Origin: Gilliamella apicola
GTDB taxonomy: Bacteria > Pseudomonadota > Gammaproteobacteria > Enterobacterales > Orbaceae
Direction of reading: 5' to 3'
Length of the DNA: 64,000 bases
Assembly (NCBI RefSeq): GCF_000599985.1
Contig: NZ_CP007445.1
Span: 558,001-622,000 of the forward strand
The translations under genes and the position numbers were made by a program. This document shows positions 1-9,277 of this stretch, piece by piece. The notes under the pieces were generated by a model. The model saw nothing but the letters and a program-made list of their open reading frames with translations. It did not search any database and had not been told where the DNA came from. The stretch's first letter is position 1. Each line of letters opens with the position of its first letter.

Positions 1-109
1 TTTTAAAGATGAATTGTTTTAACTATATAAATAAATTAAATTTTTATTTTGGGTGTACATTTGATTTGCTTGAAAATGATAGACAAAAAGAGTAAATAAG
101 GAGGTTGAT

Positions 110-1618
110 ATGTATTCAATTGGCGTTGATATTGGGACGACAAATTGTAAATTATGTGTTTTTGAATTGCCATCTTTAAAACTAGTAAATAGCTTTTCTT
201 TTGTTACACCAAAAGTAATCACAAAATATGGTTCTGACTTTGATATTACATCATTATACAATCAATTAGAAAAAGGGATTATTGGGATAATAGAATCGCT
301 TTCAGATCCTGAACAGGTTAAAAATATTGCTATTGCTAGTGTGGGTGAATCTGGTGTTCTTATCGATGAAAAAGGAGATGTTGTAGGTCCTGCTATCACA
401 TGGTATGACACAAGGACAAAAAATAATCTCTCGGATATTAATACAGAATTTAGTGATGACGAACTTTATACCATTACAGGTATTCCTATTCATAGTAATT
501 ATAGTTTAACTAAAATTTTATGGATAAAAGAAAACTGTGATATTAATCTCAATAAGGTTAAATGGTTATGCATAGCCGAATATATTGCATATAAATTAAC
601 GGATGTTAAAAAAGCTGAACCTTCATTAGCATCAAGAACCTTGGTTTATGATTTAAAAAACCATTGTTGGTCAGAAAAAATTTCGTCAATTTTTAAAATT
701 AATAACTTATTTTCTGATTTTGTTCAATCAGGTAAAAATATTGAAAAATTAAAGTCATCAATAGCAAGTAAACTTAATTGTAGTCAACCTATTTATGTAT
801 CAATTGGTGGTCATGATCATATGTGTGGTTCTATAGCCGCTAGACTTAAATCAGGAGAAATACTTAATTCGACGGGCACTACTGAAGGATTGTTGCTTTT
901 ACTTAAACAAGCTAATTTTGATAAAAGTTTTTTAGACAGTAATTTATCAAACGGTCAATATGTAATTGATGATTTATATACTCTTTATGCATCTCTTCCT
1001 TCGGCTGGATATAGTATTGAATGGTTTAAACGGACTTATTGTGTAAGTAATGAAGATTTTGATCTACTTATTGAATCACTATTTAATAAACTCTCCGATA
1101 TTAACTATATAAAGCAGAAGTTAAATATTTTCATTCCACATTTACGTGGTAGTGGCCCTCCGAAACGTAATATTGAATCTAAAGGTTTATGGTATGGTTT
1201 TGCTGAAAACAGCTCTTTACAAGACACATTGTTGGCGATTTTTCAGGGATTATGTTTTGAACTAAAAAATATACTTATAACTATTGAGAAACTAACTTCT
1301 ACTCATCATCCAATAATAAAAGTGATTGGTGCAGCTGCAAAAAATCCAGTTTGGTTGCAGCTAAAGGCCGATATTCTTGGAAGAGAAATCGTATCTTGTA
1401 ATATCAAAGAAGCTGTGTGTAAAGGGGCTGTTATGTTAGCTGGGTATCAAAATCATTATTTAGATAAAGATATTGATAATCAATTTGAAGATCAAATAGT
1501 CAGATATATGCCTAATCAACAAATAACGCAATATTATAACCAAGTATTTAATAACTATTATCAACCATTTTATGATTTAAAAACTCAATTAGAATTTTAT
1601 CGAAAAAAGGATAACTAA
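110..1618 (+). CDS. FGGY-family carbohydrate kinase
   Basis: This 502-residue protein has the layout of FGGY sugar kinases (xylulokinase, gluconokinase, glycerol kinase relatives), which phosphorylate a sugar or polyol with ATP in the cytoplasm. The N-terminal phosphate-binding motif DIGTTN is at residues 7-12, a WYDTR motif at 98-102, and GGHDHMCG at 233-240 supplies the likely catalytic Asp236. The C-terminal domain carries the GAAAKNPVW stretch typical of the family's ATP side. A strong ribosome site (aaggagg, 98-104) fixes the start. The stop is one base from the start of the next gene, a zinc dehydrogenase, so the two are an operon for use of one sugar or polyol. The substrate cannot be read from the sequence; the gluconate/xylulose branch is my guess. 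Confidence 0.9.
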   Translation: MYSIGVDIGTTNCKLCVFELPSLKLVNSFSFVTPKVITKYGSDFDITSLYNQLEKGIIGIIESLSDPEQVKNIAIASVGESGVLIDEKGDVVGPAITWYDTRTKNNLSDINTEFSDDELYTITGIPIHSNYSLTKILWIKENCDINLNKVKWLCIAEYIAYKLTDVKKAEPSLASRTLVYDLKNHCWSEKISSIFKINNLFSDFVQSGKNIEKLKSSIASKLNCSQPIYVSIGGHDHMCGSIAARLKSGEILNSTGTTEGLLLLLKQANFDKSFLDSNLSNGQYVIDDLYTLYASLPSAGYSIEWFKRTYCVSNEDFDLLIESLFNKLSDINYIKQKLNIFIPHLRGSGPPKRNIESKGLWYGFAENSSLQDTLLAIFQGLCFELKNILITIEKLTSTHHPIIKVIGAAAKNPVWLQLKADILGREIVSCNIKEAVCKGAVMLAGYQNHYLDKDIDNQFEDQIVRYMPNQQITQYYNQVFNNYYQPFYDLKTQLEFYRKKDN

Positions 1619-1619
1619 A

Positions 1620-2654
1620 ATGAAAGCGTCAGTGTGTTATAAGCAAAATGATTTAAGAACAGAAGATCTCCCTATTCCTGAAATTTCCGATAATGAAGTA
1701 TTAATAAAAATGCTTGCATGTGGTTTATGTGGTACTGATATTCAAAAAATTCGTGGTGATACAGTCAATAAACCTACAGTTTTAGGACATGAAGTTGTCG
1801 GTGAAATTGTCAAAAAAGGTAAAAATGTTAGCAAGTTTGAGATAGGGGATAGAGTAATCACTGCTATACATGTCCCTTGTTTTACTTGTCACTATTGTAA
1901 TAAAGGACACTATACGATTTGTGAACAATTTAGAACTAATAATATTGATCCGGGTGGGTTTGCTGAGTTTATTCGTATTCCTGAATTACATTTGAATCAT
2001 TTAACTCATAAAGTTTCAAATAATGTAACCGATGAAGAAGCTACATTAATCGAACCTATTGCCTGTTGTTTACATGGATTAAAACAAGCAGATATCAGGC
2101 CAAATGATAGTGTTTTAATCATGGGAGCAGGAACAATTGGGATATTACATGCTCAATTAGCCAAGATTAAAGGCGCCAATAAAGTAATTGTCAGTGATAT
2201 GTCCAAATTCAAATTACAAAAAGCACTAAACGTTGGTTGTGATTATGCAATAAATATTAAGGAAAAAAATATTATAGATGAGGTGAATAAAATCACTGAT
2301 GGTCAAGGTGTCGATGTAATAGTTATTGCCGCTGGTGTTTCCTCTTTAGTTGCAGATGCCGTTAATATGGTGAGAAGAGCTGGTAAAATAATCGTATTTT
2401 CAGGATTTGATAAAAATAAATTAGTCACACTTGATGTCAGTCGTTTTTTCAAAGATGAGATATCCATTATTGGAACCTATTCCGTTACACCGTATGAGTT
2501 TCCTGAGGCGTTAGATCTACTTGAAAAAAGGAAACTCAACACAAAAGAGATGATAACCCATGTTTATCCATTAAATAAATTAAGCGAAGCTATTGATATA
2601 TCAACGAACCCAGAACAGCCAGTATTAAAAGTTATTATTAAAGCTGAAGTTTAG
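1620..2654 (+). CDS. zinc-dependent medium-chain alcohol/polyol dehydrogenase
   Basis: A 344-residue member of the zinc-containing MDR superfamily (sorbitol, threonine and galactitol-phosphate dehydrogenase type) that should oxidise a polyol or sugar alcohol with NAD(P). Catalytic zinc ligands are Cys37 (GLCGTD), His57 and Glu58 (GHE), with Glu145 as a further candidate. The structural zinc lobe is complete: Cys87, Cys90, Cys93, Cys101. The Rossmann dinucleotide motif GAGTIG is at 169-174. It starts one base after the FGGY kinase stop, so it is translationally linked and probably acts before or after that kinase in the same catabolic route. It resembles RspB at 29125 in fold but is clearly a different family member. 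Exact substrate unknown. Confidence 0.9.
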   Translation: MKASVCYKQNDLRTEDLPIPEISDNEVLIKMLACGLCGTDIQKIRGDTVNKPTVLGHEVVGEIVKKGKNVSKFEIGDRVITAIHVPCFTCHYCNKGHYTICEQFRTNNIDPGGFAEFIRIPELHLNHLTHKVSNNVTDEEATLIEPIACCLHGLKQADIRPNDSVLIMGAGTIGILHAQLAKIKGANKVIVSDMSKFKLQKALNVGCDYAINIKEKNIIDEVNKITDGQGVDVIVIAAGVSSLVADAVNMVRRAGKIIVFSGFDKNKLVTLDVSRFFKDEISIIGTYSVTPYEFPEALDLLEKRKLNTKEMITHVYPLNKLSEAIDISTNPEQPVLKVIIKAEV

Positions 2655-2728
2655 AACAGTATTATTATTTATATTTACTAGACTTTTGAAATTATGAAAT
2701 GAGTAAAATTTAAAGTAAGGTAGCACCT

Positions 2729-3100
2729 ATGAAAAAGATACCGATTATTCTGATTTTAACAGTATTATTGTTTAACTTTTTTTCTATTAGTTATGCCTTA
2801 TATTTAAATTTTACTGAATATCAATTTGATATTTTGTCAACGTTACTCTATTTAGTGATATTGTCTTCTATCGTATTTTTAATCAATTTAATCATTAAAA
2901 AAAATACTAAAGCACCAATTTTTCTATCTTATTATTTTGTTCTTTGCTTAATTACCACTATGGCAGAAATTACTTATCTGTCTTACCAAGAAATAGGAAC
3001 TAGTAATAACATGATCTACTTTCTAATCTATTTTTCACTTTTTATTTATGTCACTAAATCAATTAGTCTAAAAAAATATTTTTCTACTAAAAACAATTAA
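2729..3100 (+). CDS. small four-helix membrane protein, function unknown
   Basis: I do not recognise this 123-residue protein. It is almost entirely hydrophobic, with about four membrane segments (roughly residues 5-27, 38-57, 65-86 and 95-113) and a lysine-rich C-terminal tail, so it is probably an inner-membrane protein with the C-terminus in the cytoplasm. The first segment could instead be an uncleaved signal anchor. An aagg ribosome site lies 10 bases before the ATG. It lies 74 bases after the dehydrogenase gene, in the same direction, and could be a late member of that transcription unit or independent. The low-GC base use is like its neighbours. Confidence 0.6.
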   Translation: MKKIPIILILTVLLFNFFSISYALYLNFTEYQFDILSTLLYLVILSSIVFLINLIIKKNTKAPIFLSYYFVLCLITTMAEITYLSYQEIGTSNNMIYFLIYFSLFIYVTKSISLKKYFSTKNN

Positions 3101-3322
3101 TAATGATTTTTCTAGACTGAAAAATATCAATTTTTGCTTTATCAGCCATGGTTCAACAGATTTGAATCAACTACAATAATTTTAATAATGTTTGTAAACT
3201 TCTCGACTTCTTTTAAAAGAAATACATCGGATTAAGTTAATAACTAAAGCATATAAAAATATATTTATACACAATCAGTGTTATCATACCCAATTTGTAT
3301 CTTAGTTATAAAAAATATTATT

Positions 3323-3619
3323 ATGCAAAATAACGCTGTAACATGGTTTTTATATATTATTAGAACATCTAACCAATCATTGTATACTGGAATCACAACA
3401 GATGTATCTAGGCGGTTACAGCAACATCAAAATGGTCGTGGCGCTAAATATCTAAAAGGTCATAAAGATATTTATGTTGTTTATCAAATAAAAGTTGGCG
3501 ACAGGTCTACCGCTTTAAAATTAGAGTATCGTATAAAGCAACTTTCCAAGCTGAAAAAAGAACAATTGGTTGCAAACTCCCCAGACTTAACCAATTTATT
3601 AACATTACTCAATCAATAA
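3323..3619 (+). CDS. yhbQ: GIY-YIG domain protein YhbQ (UPF0213)
   Basis: A single-domain GIY-YIG protein of 98 residues, close in length and sequence to E. coli YhbQ. The core is visible as FLYIIRT at the N-terminus, then [16 protein letters not shown], where the second YIG half is YTG, and a conserved basic helix with Arg residues; a glutamate in the LEYRIKQL helix is the expected metal ligand. The family is related to UvrC/SLX1 nucleases and acts on DNA or RNA ends; the role in cells is poorly defined. A GTG at 3278 would extend the protein by 15 residues, but homologues begin near [11 protein letters not shown], so I chose the ATG at 3323. Confidence 0.85.
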   Translation: MQNNAVTWFLYIIRTSNQSLYTGITTDVSRRLQQHQNGRGAKYLKGHKDIYVVYQIKVGDRSTALKLEYRIKQLSKLKKEQLVANSPDLTNLLTLLNQ

Positions 3620-3700
3620 TCTACTAAATAATTTTATGTAAAGTTTTGGATTTATAACTGCAAGCTATTTGGATTTTTTATTTTCTTTATCAGTTAATAT

Positions 3701-4690
3701 TTAGAATATCGACATTAATTGTAATGGCGGAGCTTTAAGGGCATTTATCTGTTGGTTGAATTCAGATAGTTGTCGTTTCCAAAAATCAATATCAGTTATC
3801 CATGGAAAGGCAATAGGAAAAGCAGGATCTTGCCAACGCTCAATAATCCATGCTAGATGATGAATTATCCGCATTGCTCGTAAAGGCTCAATCAATTTAA
3901 GTTGTTCTTTATCGAAATCATAAAACTCTTGATACAATTCAAGCAGTTCATCTAACTGTAGGCGTTGTTCTTGTTGGTTACCATAGAGCAACATCCAAAG
4001 ATCTTGAATTGCTGGACCATTACGAGAATCATCAAAATCTAAGAATATAGCATTATCATCACGCCACAAAATATTACCAGCATGGCAATCAGCATGTAAT
4101 CGTATTGGTTGCCAATCATCATGCCAATATTGTTCAATCGTTTTGATCAGCTTGCTCAATACTGTTTTGAGCTCGAGTTGTATGTTATTGGGAATATAGG
4201 TTGAGGATAATAAGATCTCTTGCGGACCATAAACATATTCCTTAAGTCCAATAGTTGGGCGGTATGAAAAAGTTTGAGTTGCACCAATTTGATGTATACG
4301 ACCAATCATCGTACCTACCGATTCCATTTGATTTCGATTATCCATTTCATAGGGTCTACCACCCAAACTAGGAAATAAAGCAAACAGATAGCCTTGATAT
4401 TCATGTAATGTCTTATTATTGATTACGAGTGGCGACACTACAGGTATATCAGCACGGTATAATTGTTCAGTAAACTGGTGTTCTTCAAGTATTTGTTCTC
4501 GATTCCAGCGATGAGGACGATAGAATTTTGCAACATAACGTTTATGTTCTTCATCATGAAATTGATAGACGCGATTTTCATAACTATTTAAAGCAGTTAA
4601 ACCCGAATCTATATAAATGCCAATTGAAGCCAAACTCTCGACAATAAGATCGGGTGATAATAATTGAAATGAAAATGCTGAACTATCCAT
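3701..4690 (-). CDS. srkA: stress response kinase SrkA (YihE)
   Basis: A 329-residue Ser/Thr protein kinase of the aminoglycoside/choline kinase fold, closely similar to E. coli SrkA (YihE, 328 residues), which protects against stress-induced death downstream of Cpx. The Brenner motif LHADCHAGN is at residues 198-206 with the catalytic Asp, and the metal-binding DFDD at 218-221. The reading frame is open up to 4729, but homologues start with M-(N/D)-x-S-A-F and a gaggg ribosome site sits just upstream of the ATG at 4690. This start leaves a 16-base gap to yihA rather than a 23-base overlap. In E. coli the gene lies beside dsbA; here it follows yihA on the same strand. Confidence 0.93.
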   Translation of the reverse strand: MDSSAFSFQLLSPDLIVESLASIGIYIDSGLTALNSYENRVYQFHDEEHKRYVAKFYRPHRWNREQILEEHQFTEQLYRADIPVVSPLVINNKTLHEYQGYLFALFPSLGGRPYEMDNRNQMESVGTMIGRIHQIGATQTFSYRPTIGLKEYVYGPQEILLSSTYIPNNIQLELKTVLSKLIKTIEQYWHDDWQPIRLHADCHAGNILWRDDNAIFLDFDDSRNGPAIQDLWMLLYGNQQEQRLQLDELLELYQEFYDFDKEQLKLIEPLRAMRIIHHLAWIIERWQDPAFPIAFPWITDIDFWKRQLSEFNQQINALKAPPLQLMSIF

Positions 4691-4706
4691 TGAATGATCC
4701 CTCTCG

Positions 4707-5318
4707 TTACTGTTGATTAAACCATTCATCTAGTTTTTGTTTTAATGCTTCAAGTCCAACTCGTTTAGGTGATGAAAATGGTGCGACAGTAATATCACCT
4801 TGGAAAGGTAAAATGGCTTCTTTTACCATATTAACTTGCTTCTTTACAGCACCAGATGCGAGTTTATCCGCTTTAGTCAGTAACAACATGACTGGAATTT
4901 CAACCGAAACAGCCCATTGAATCATCTGTTGATCTAAATCTTTTAAAGGATGCCTTATGTCCATTAAAATAACTAGCCCTAATAAACTTTCGCGTTTTTG
5001 TAAATATTCTCCTAGCGATTTTTGCCATTGGCGTTTTATCGCTTCAGGAACTTGGGCATAACCATAACCAGGTAAGTCCACTAAACGGCAATTTTTTTCT
5101 ACCTCAAAAAGATTGATTAATTGTGTTCGCCCAGGTGTTTTACTGGTACGAGCTAAAGACTTCTGATTGGTTAATGTATTGAGTGCGCTGGATTTACCTG
5201 CATTAGATCTACCAGCAAATGCTACCTCTACACCACTATCACTAGGTAAATGAGAAATATCTGGAGCACTTAAAATAAAATGTGTTTTTGCATAATTTAA
5301 TGGACGAATATCAGTCAT
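4707..5318 (-). CDS. yihA: ribosome biogenesis GTPase YihA/EngB
   Basis: A 203-residue TRAFAC-class GTPase of the EngB/YsxC/YihA family, an essential factor in late assembly of the 50S ribosomal subunit. All G motifs are present: G1 GRSNAGKS (36-43), G2 around TPGRTQ, G3 DLPGYG (81-86), G4 TKAD (148-151) and the FSS G5 element. Length is near the E. coli 210 residues. It is transcribed leftward, with srkA directly downstream and argD upstream in the same direction but set apart by a small hairpin. In E. coli yihA also lies in the yihA/srkA (yihE) neighbourhood, so local order is partly conserved. Confidence 0.95.
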   Translation of the reverse strand: MTDIRPLNYAKTHFILSAPDISHLPSDSGVEVAFAGRSNAGKSSALNTLTNQKSLARTSKTPGRTQLINLFEVEKNCRLVDLPGYGYAQVPEAIKRQWQKSLGEYLQKRESLLGLVILMDIRHPLKDLDQQMIQWAVSVEIPVMLLLTKADKLASGAVKKQVNMVKEAILPFQGDITVAPFSSPKRVGLEALKQKLDEWFNQQ

Positions 5319-5343
5319 AAAAAGTATCCTTTAAATGCTTTAA

Positions 5344-5368
5344 CGGCACTTAATTGATTTAAATGCCG
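5344..5368 (-). terminator. weak hairpin between argD and yihA
   Basis: CGGCA (5344-5348) pairs with TGCCG (5364-5368), extended by TTAA/TTAA pairs with one mismatch. It lies just after the argD stop on the minus strand. There is no clear U-run, so termination would be partial at best. Confidence 0.35.
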
Positions 5369-5385
5369 CTACTGTATAGAAAAAC

Positions 5386-6636
<1,251 letters not shown>

Positions 6637-6665
6637 TTATTTTATGCTAATTAATAGCAGAGTAA

Positions 6666-6704
6666 AGTAAATAATTATTCAAATATAATGAATTAATATT
6701 CATC
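6666..6704 (-). promoter_or_regulatory. tandem ArgR operator (two ARG boxes)
   Basis: Two ArgR-type palindromes of the form TGAAT-N4-ATTCA. The core at 6689-6702 matches exactly (TGAATTAATATTCA); that at 6668-6681 has one mismatch (TAAAT in the left half). Their centres are 21 bp apart, that is two 18-bp boxes separated by 3 bp, the spacing known for ArgR hexamer sites. They overlap the argD promoter. Confidence 0.85.
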
Positions 6705-6710
6705 TGTAAA
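6682..6710 (-). promoter_or_regulatory. sigma70 promoter of argD
   Basis: On the minus strand: -35 TTTACA (6705-6710), 17-bp spacer, -10 TATATT (6682-6687), each one base off consensus. One ARG box fills the spacer and the other begins at the -10 element, so bound ArgR would block RNA polymerase. Confidence 0.75.
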
Positions 6711-6813
6711 AAAATTTTAAATTTAAAACATATTCAATAATTTACTTCTTTTCTATAATTATTTTCAGGTATAATCAAATTCTGTTGGTTAATTGCACTT
6801 AAAAGAGTTAAAA

Positions 6814-7083
6814 ATGAGTCGTATTATTTATTGCCATTATTTAAAAAAAGAAGCGGATGGTTTAGATTTTCAACTTTATCCAGGTGAACTTGGTAAACGT
6901 ATTTTCAATGAAATATCAAAACCTGCATGGCAAGAATGGCTCAAAAAACAAACCATGTTAATTAACGAAAATAAACTTAATATGATGAATCCTGAACATC
7001 GTAAACAAATTGAATCAGAAATGATTAAGTTTTTATTTGAAGGTGAAGAAGTTGTTATTGATGGATATAAACCCCAACACTGA
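6814..7083 (+). CDS. yggX: Fe(2+)-trafficking protein YggX
   Basis: An 89-residue protein of the YggX family (E. coli 91 residues), a small cytoplasmic protein linked to iron traffic and protection of Fe-S clusters from oxidation. The hallmark N-terminus MSR-x-I-x-C-x-x-L/Y with Cys7 is present, as are [12 protein letters not shown] and the conserved [14 protein letters not shown] block. An upstream TTG at 6793 keeps the frame open, but homologues begin MSR and an aaaagag ribosome site precedes 6814. It is 8 bases from mltC; the yggX-mltC pair is conserved in enterobacteria. Two TATAAT-like elements occur upstream (6754-6759 and 6770-6775) without clear -35 partners. Confidence 0.95.
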   Translation: MSRIIYCHYLKKEADGLDFQLYPGELGKRIFNEISKPAWQEWLKKQTMLINENKLNMMNPEHRKQIESEMIKFLFEGEEVVIDGYKPQH

Positions 7084-7091
7084 GGTATAAC

Positions 7092-8162
7092 ATGAAAAAC
7101 AATAAAAAAATAATTACGTTGTTTGTAGCGGTGAGTCTTTTAAATGGATGTTCAGGTGGTAATTCATCTAAGAAGAATGAAGATTTTTATATTAAAGATA
7201 CCAATGCTTTTAATATTTTAATTGGTCAATATGCAAATAATATAGAAGAAATTTGGGGGCCTAGGGAAGTCCTTATTGCGGGTCCCAAAGATTATGTTCA
7301 ATATGAAGATAATTTACAAACTCGAGTGCATATCAACTTTGTTTCTGGTGTGATAACAATCGAAACTTTGTCTGACTCTCCTATAGAATCATTAAAAGAA
7401 GCGATAGTTTCTACATTGTTAATGCCGGAACCTATCGATATTATCCGTCATGATAAAATTAGCCAAGATTTGTCACAAGAGCCTTTCTTATATAATCAGA
7501 TATTAGACCAAGAACGGCAACCTATTCGTTGGAGTGGTCGAGCGAATAATTTTGCTGATTATGTACTTGCTAATAACTTGAAAATTCGCCGATCAGGCAT
7601 TCACAACATCACTTATGTGGAAATTAAATTGGTTCCTAATCACATTAGTGAACGAGCAAAAAAATTCTTACCATTAGTGACCGAAGCTTCAAACCGCTAT
7701 TTCATTGATGAGCGTTTAATTTTAGCAATTATAGAAGTCGAATCTGCTTTTAACCCTTATGCGGTTAGTCGGTCAGACGCGCTTGGATTAATGCAAGTAC
7801 AGCAACATACTGCAGGACGTGATATTTTCCAATTATTTGGTAAGTCTGGAGAACCAAGTAGAAAATATTTACTTGATCCGCGTAATAATGTCGATATGGG
7901 TACCGCTTATTTATCATTATTAAAAACGAAATATTTGGCAGGTATTAATAACCCTATATCTTTAAGGTATGCAATGATTACTTCTTATAATGGCGGAGCA
8001 GGTAGTGTGTTGCGCACATTTTCTAATGATCGTGATCAAGCAATTGATATTATAAATTCAATGACGCCACAACAAGTTTTTAGAAAATTAGTCACATCAC
8101 ATGTTTCTCAAGAATCACGTAACTATCTGATAAAAGTAAGTAATATATTAGATAATAGATAA
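7092..8162 (+). CDS. mltC: membrane-bound lytic murein transglycosylase C
   Basis: An outer-membrane lipoprotein of 356 residues (E. coli MltC 359) that cleaves peptidoglycan glycan strands, leaving 1,6-anhydromuramic acid. The signal peptide ends in a lipobox LLNGC, with Cys20 as the lipidation site. The N-terminal part (about 35-185) is the MltC-specific domain; the C-terminal part (about 190-350) is the SLT domain with catalytic Glu217 in EVESAFNP, GLMQV at 232-236 and a later YNGG motif. It starts 8 bases after the yggX stop and is probably co-transcribed with it. Confidence 0.95.
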   Translation: MKNNKKIITLFVAVSLLNGCSGGNSSKKNEDFYIKDTNAFNILIGQYANNIEEIWGPREVLIAGPKDYVQYEDNLQTRVHINFVSGVITIETLSDSPIESLKEAIVSTLLMPEPIDIIRHDKISQDLSQEPFLYNQILDQERQPIRWSGRANNFADYVLANNLKIRRSGIHNITYVEIKLVPNHISERAKKFLPLVTEASNRYFIDERLILAIIEVESAFNPYAVSRSDALGLMQVQQHTAGRDIFQLFGKSGEPSRKYLLDPRNNVDMGTAYLSLLKTKYLAGINNPISLRYAMITSYNGGAGSVLRTFSNDRDQAIDIINSMTPQQVFRKLVTSHVSQESRNYLIKVSNILDNR

Positions 8163-8292
8163 AATTCAGCTAAATAATAATAGCTATCACTAATATGATA
8201 AGAAACAAGAAGTTGAATTATAGTTTAATTGGAAGTAATATCTTCAAAAAAATAAAATTTCTGAAGTTTTAAAATTTTTTAATAAAAAAAAC

Positions 8293-8320
8293 GTGATCTA
8301 CTTCAAATTTTGAGTATACT
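8293..8320 (+). promoter_or_regulatory. candidate focA-pflB promoter with FNR-like half-palindrome
   Basis: A -10-like TATACT is at 8315-8320. Upstream, GTGAT-N4-TTCAA (8293-8306) resembles the FNR consensus TTGAT-N4-ATCAA with one mismatch per half. The focA-pflB operon is FNR/ArcA-activated in E. coli, which is why I looked. However, the site would overlap the -35 region instead of centring at -41.5, so activation from it is doubtful. Confidence 0.3.
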
Positions 8321-8360
8321 ATGCGTCTCATAAAACCCTAGTTTTTTTGAGGATGTTAGT

Positions 8361-9209
8361 TTGAATACCGATAAACTTGTGGATTCATATTCCCCCGCAC
8401 AAATGACACAAATTGCTGAAGATCTTGGCAACTACAAATTAAGTAAACACCCATGTAGTACAATTTTATCTGCGATTATTGCAGGTGTGTTTATCTCTAT
8501 TGCTTTTGTATTTTATATTACCGTAACAACTGGTACTGCAACTGTCGCTTTTGGTTTAGCCAAACTAGTTGGTGGCATCTGTTTCTCGTTAGGATTAATG
8601 CTAGTTGTTTGTTGTGGTGCAGATCTGTTTACTTCGACTGTATTAACGATATTACCTAAAATGACTCATAAAGTTAGTTGGACAAAAATGTTCCGTAATT
8701 GGATTTTAGTCTATGTTGGTAACTTTATTGGTGCTATACTGTTTGTAACAGTTATTTGGTTTTCTGGTCAATATATGGTTGCTAATGGATTGTGGGGATT
8801 AAATGTCCTGCAAACAGCAGATCATAAGTTACACCATACTTTTATTGAAGCTGTTTTTCTTGGTTTATTGGCTAATTTGATGGTTTGCTTGGCAGCTTGG
8901 TTAAGTTATGCTGGACGTAGCTTACTTGATAAAATGTTAATTATGGTTTTACCTGTAGCAATGTTTGTTGCAAGCGGTTTTGAACATAGTATTGCAAATA
9001 TGTTTATGATTCCTATGGGTATTGTAATTAATAACTTTGCATCTCCTGAATTTTGGACTGCAATAGGGGTATCACCAGATACATTTAAAGAGCTAACTAT
9101 AGAGCATTTTATTTTAAATAATCTAATTCCAGTAACAGTTGGAAATATTTTAGGTGGGCTAGCTGTTGCGCTACCATATTGGGCTTTATATTTACGTAAA
9201 CCACATTGA
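8361..9209 (+). CDS. focA: formate channel FocA
   Basis: A 282-residue member of the formate/nitrite transporter family (E. coli FocA 285), a pentameric inner-membrane channel that exports or imports formate made by PflB. Family features: six membrane spans, the KHP motif after the N-terminal helix, the GAD-L-FTST omega-loop stretch, and the long identical block around HTFIEAV and GFEHSIANMFMIP with the pore His. The start is a TTG: a gagga ribosome site lies 8 bases upstream, and the ATG at 8353 runs into a stop after three codons. pflB follows after 68 bases containing a hairpin. Confidence 0.96.
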   Translation: MNTDKLVDSYSPAQMTQIAEDLGNYKLSKHPCSTILSAIIAGVFISIAFVFYITVTTGTATVAFGLAKLVGGICFSLGLMLVVCCGADLFTSTVLTILPKMTHKVSWTKMFRNWILVYVGNFIGAILFVTVIWFSGQYMVANGLWGLNVLQTADHKLHHTFIEAVFLGLLANLMVCLAAWLSYAGRSLLDKMLIMVLPVAMFVASGFEHSIANMFMIPMGIVINNFASPEFWTAIGVSPDTFKELTIEHFILNNLIPVTVGNILGGLAVALPYWALYLRKPH

Positions 9210-9218
9210 TTTTAAGAT

Positions 9219-9246
9219 ATTTATCCTCATATAGGAGAGGATAAAT
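9219..9246 (+). terminator. 10-bp hairpin between focA and pflB
   Basis: ATTTATCCTC (9219-9228) pairs perfectly with GAGGATAAAT (9237-9246) over an 8-base loop, followed a few bases later by a short T run (9252-9256). It could be a partial terminator, or an RNA-processing or stability element that separates low focA from very high pflB expression, as is known for this operon in E. coli. Confidence 0.5.
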
Positions 9247-9277
9247 AGGTATTTTTGTAAACCTGAGGTTAATAATT

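Noticed and set aside
9..95. Possible 3' end of an upstream gene at the window edge
   Set aside because: Two frames are open from the edge (one stopping at 20-22, one at 93-95). Neither ending is recognisable and the choice cannot be made from so few bases.
3278..3322. GTG extension of YhbQ
   Set aside because: Adds 15 residues absent from the family; the ATG at 3323 fits homologues.
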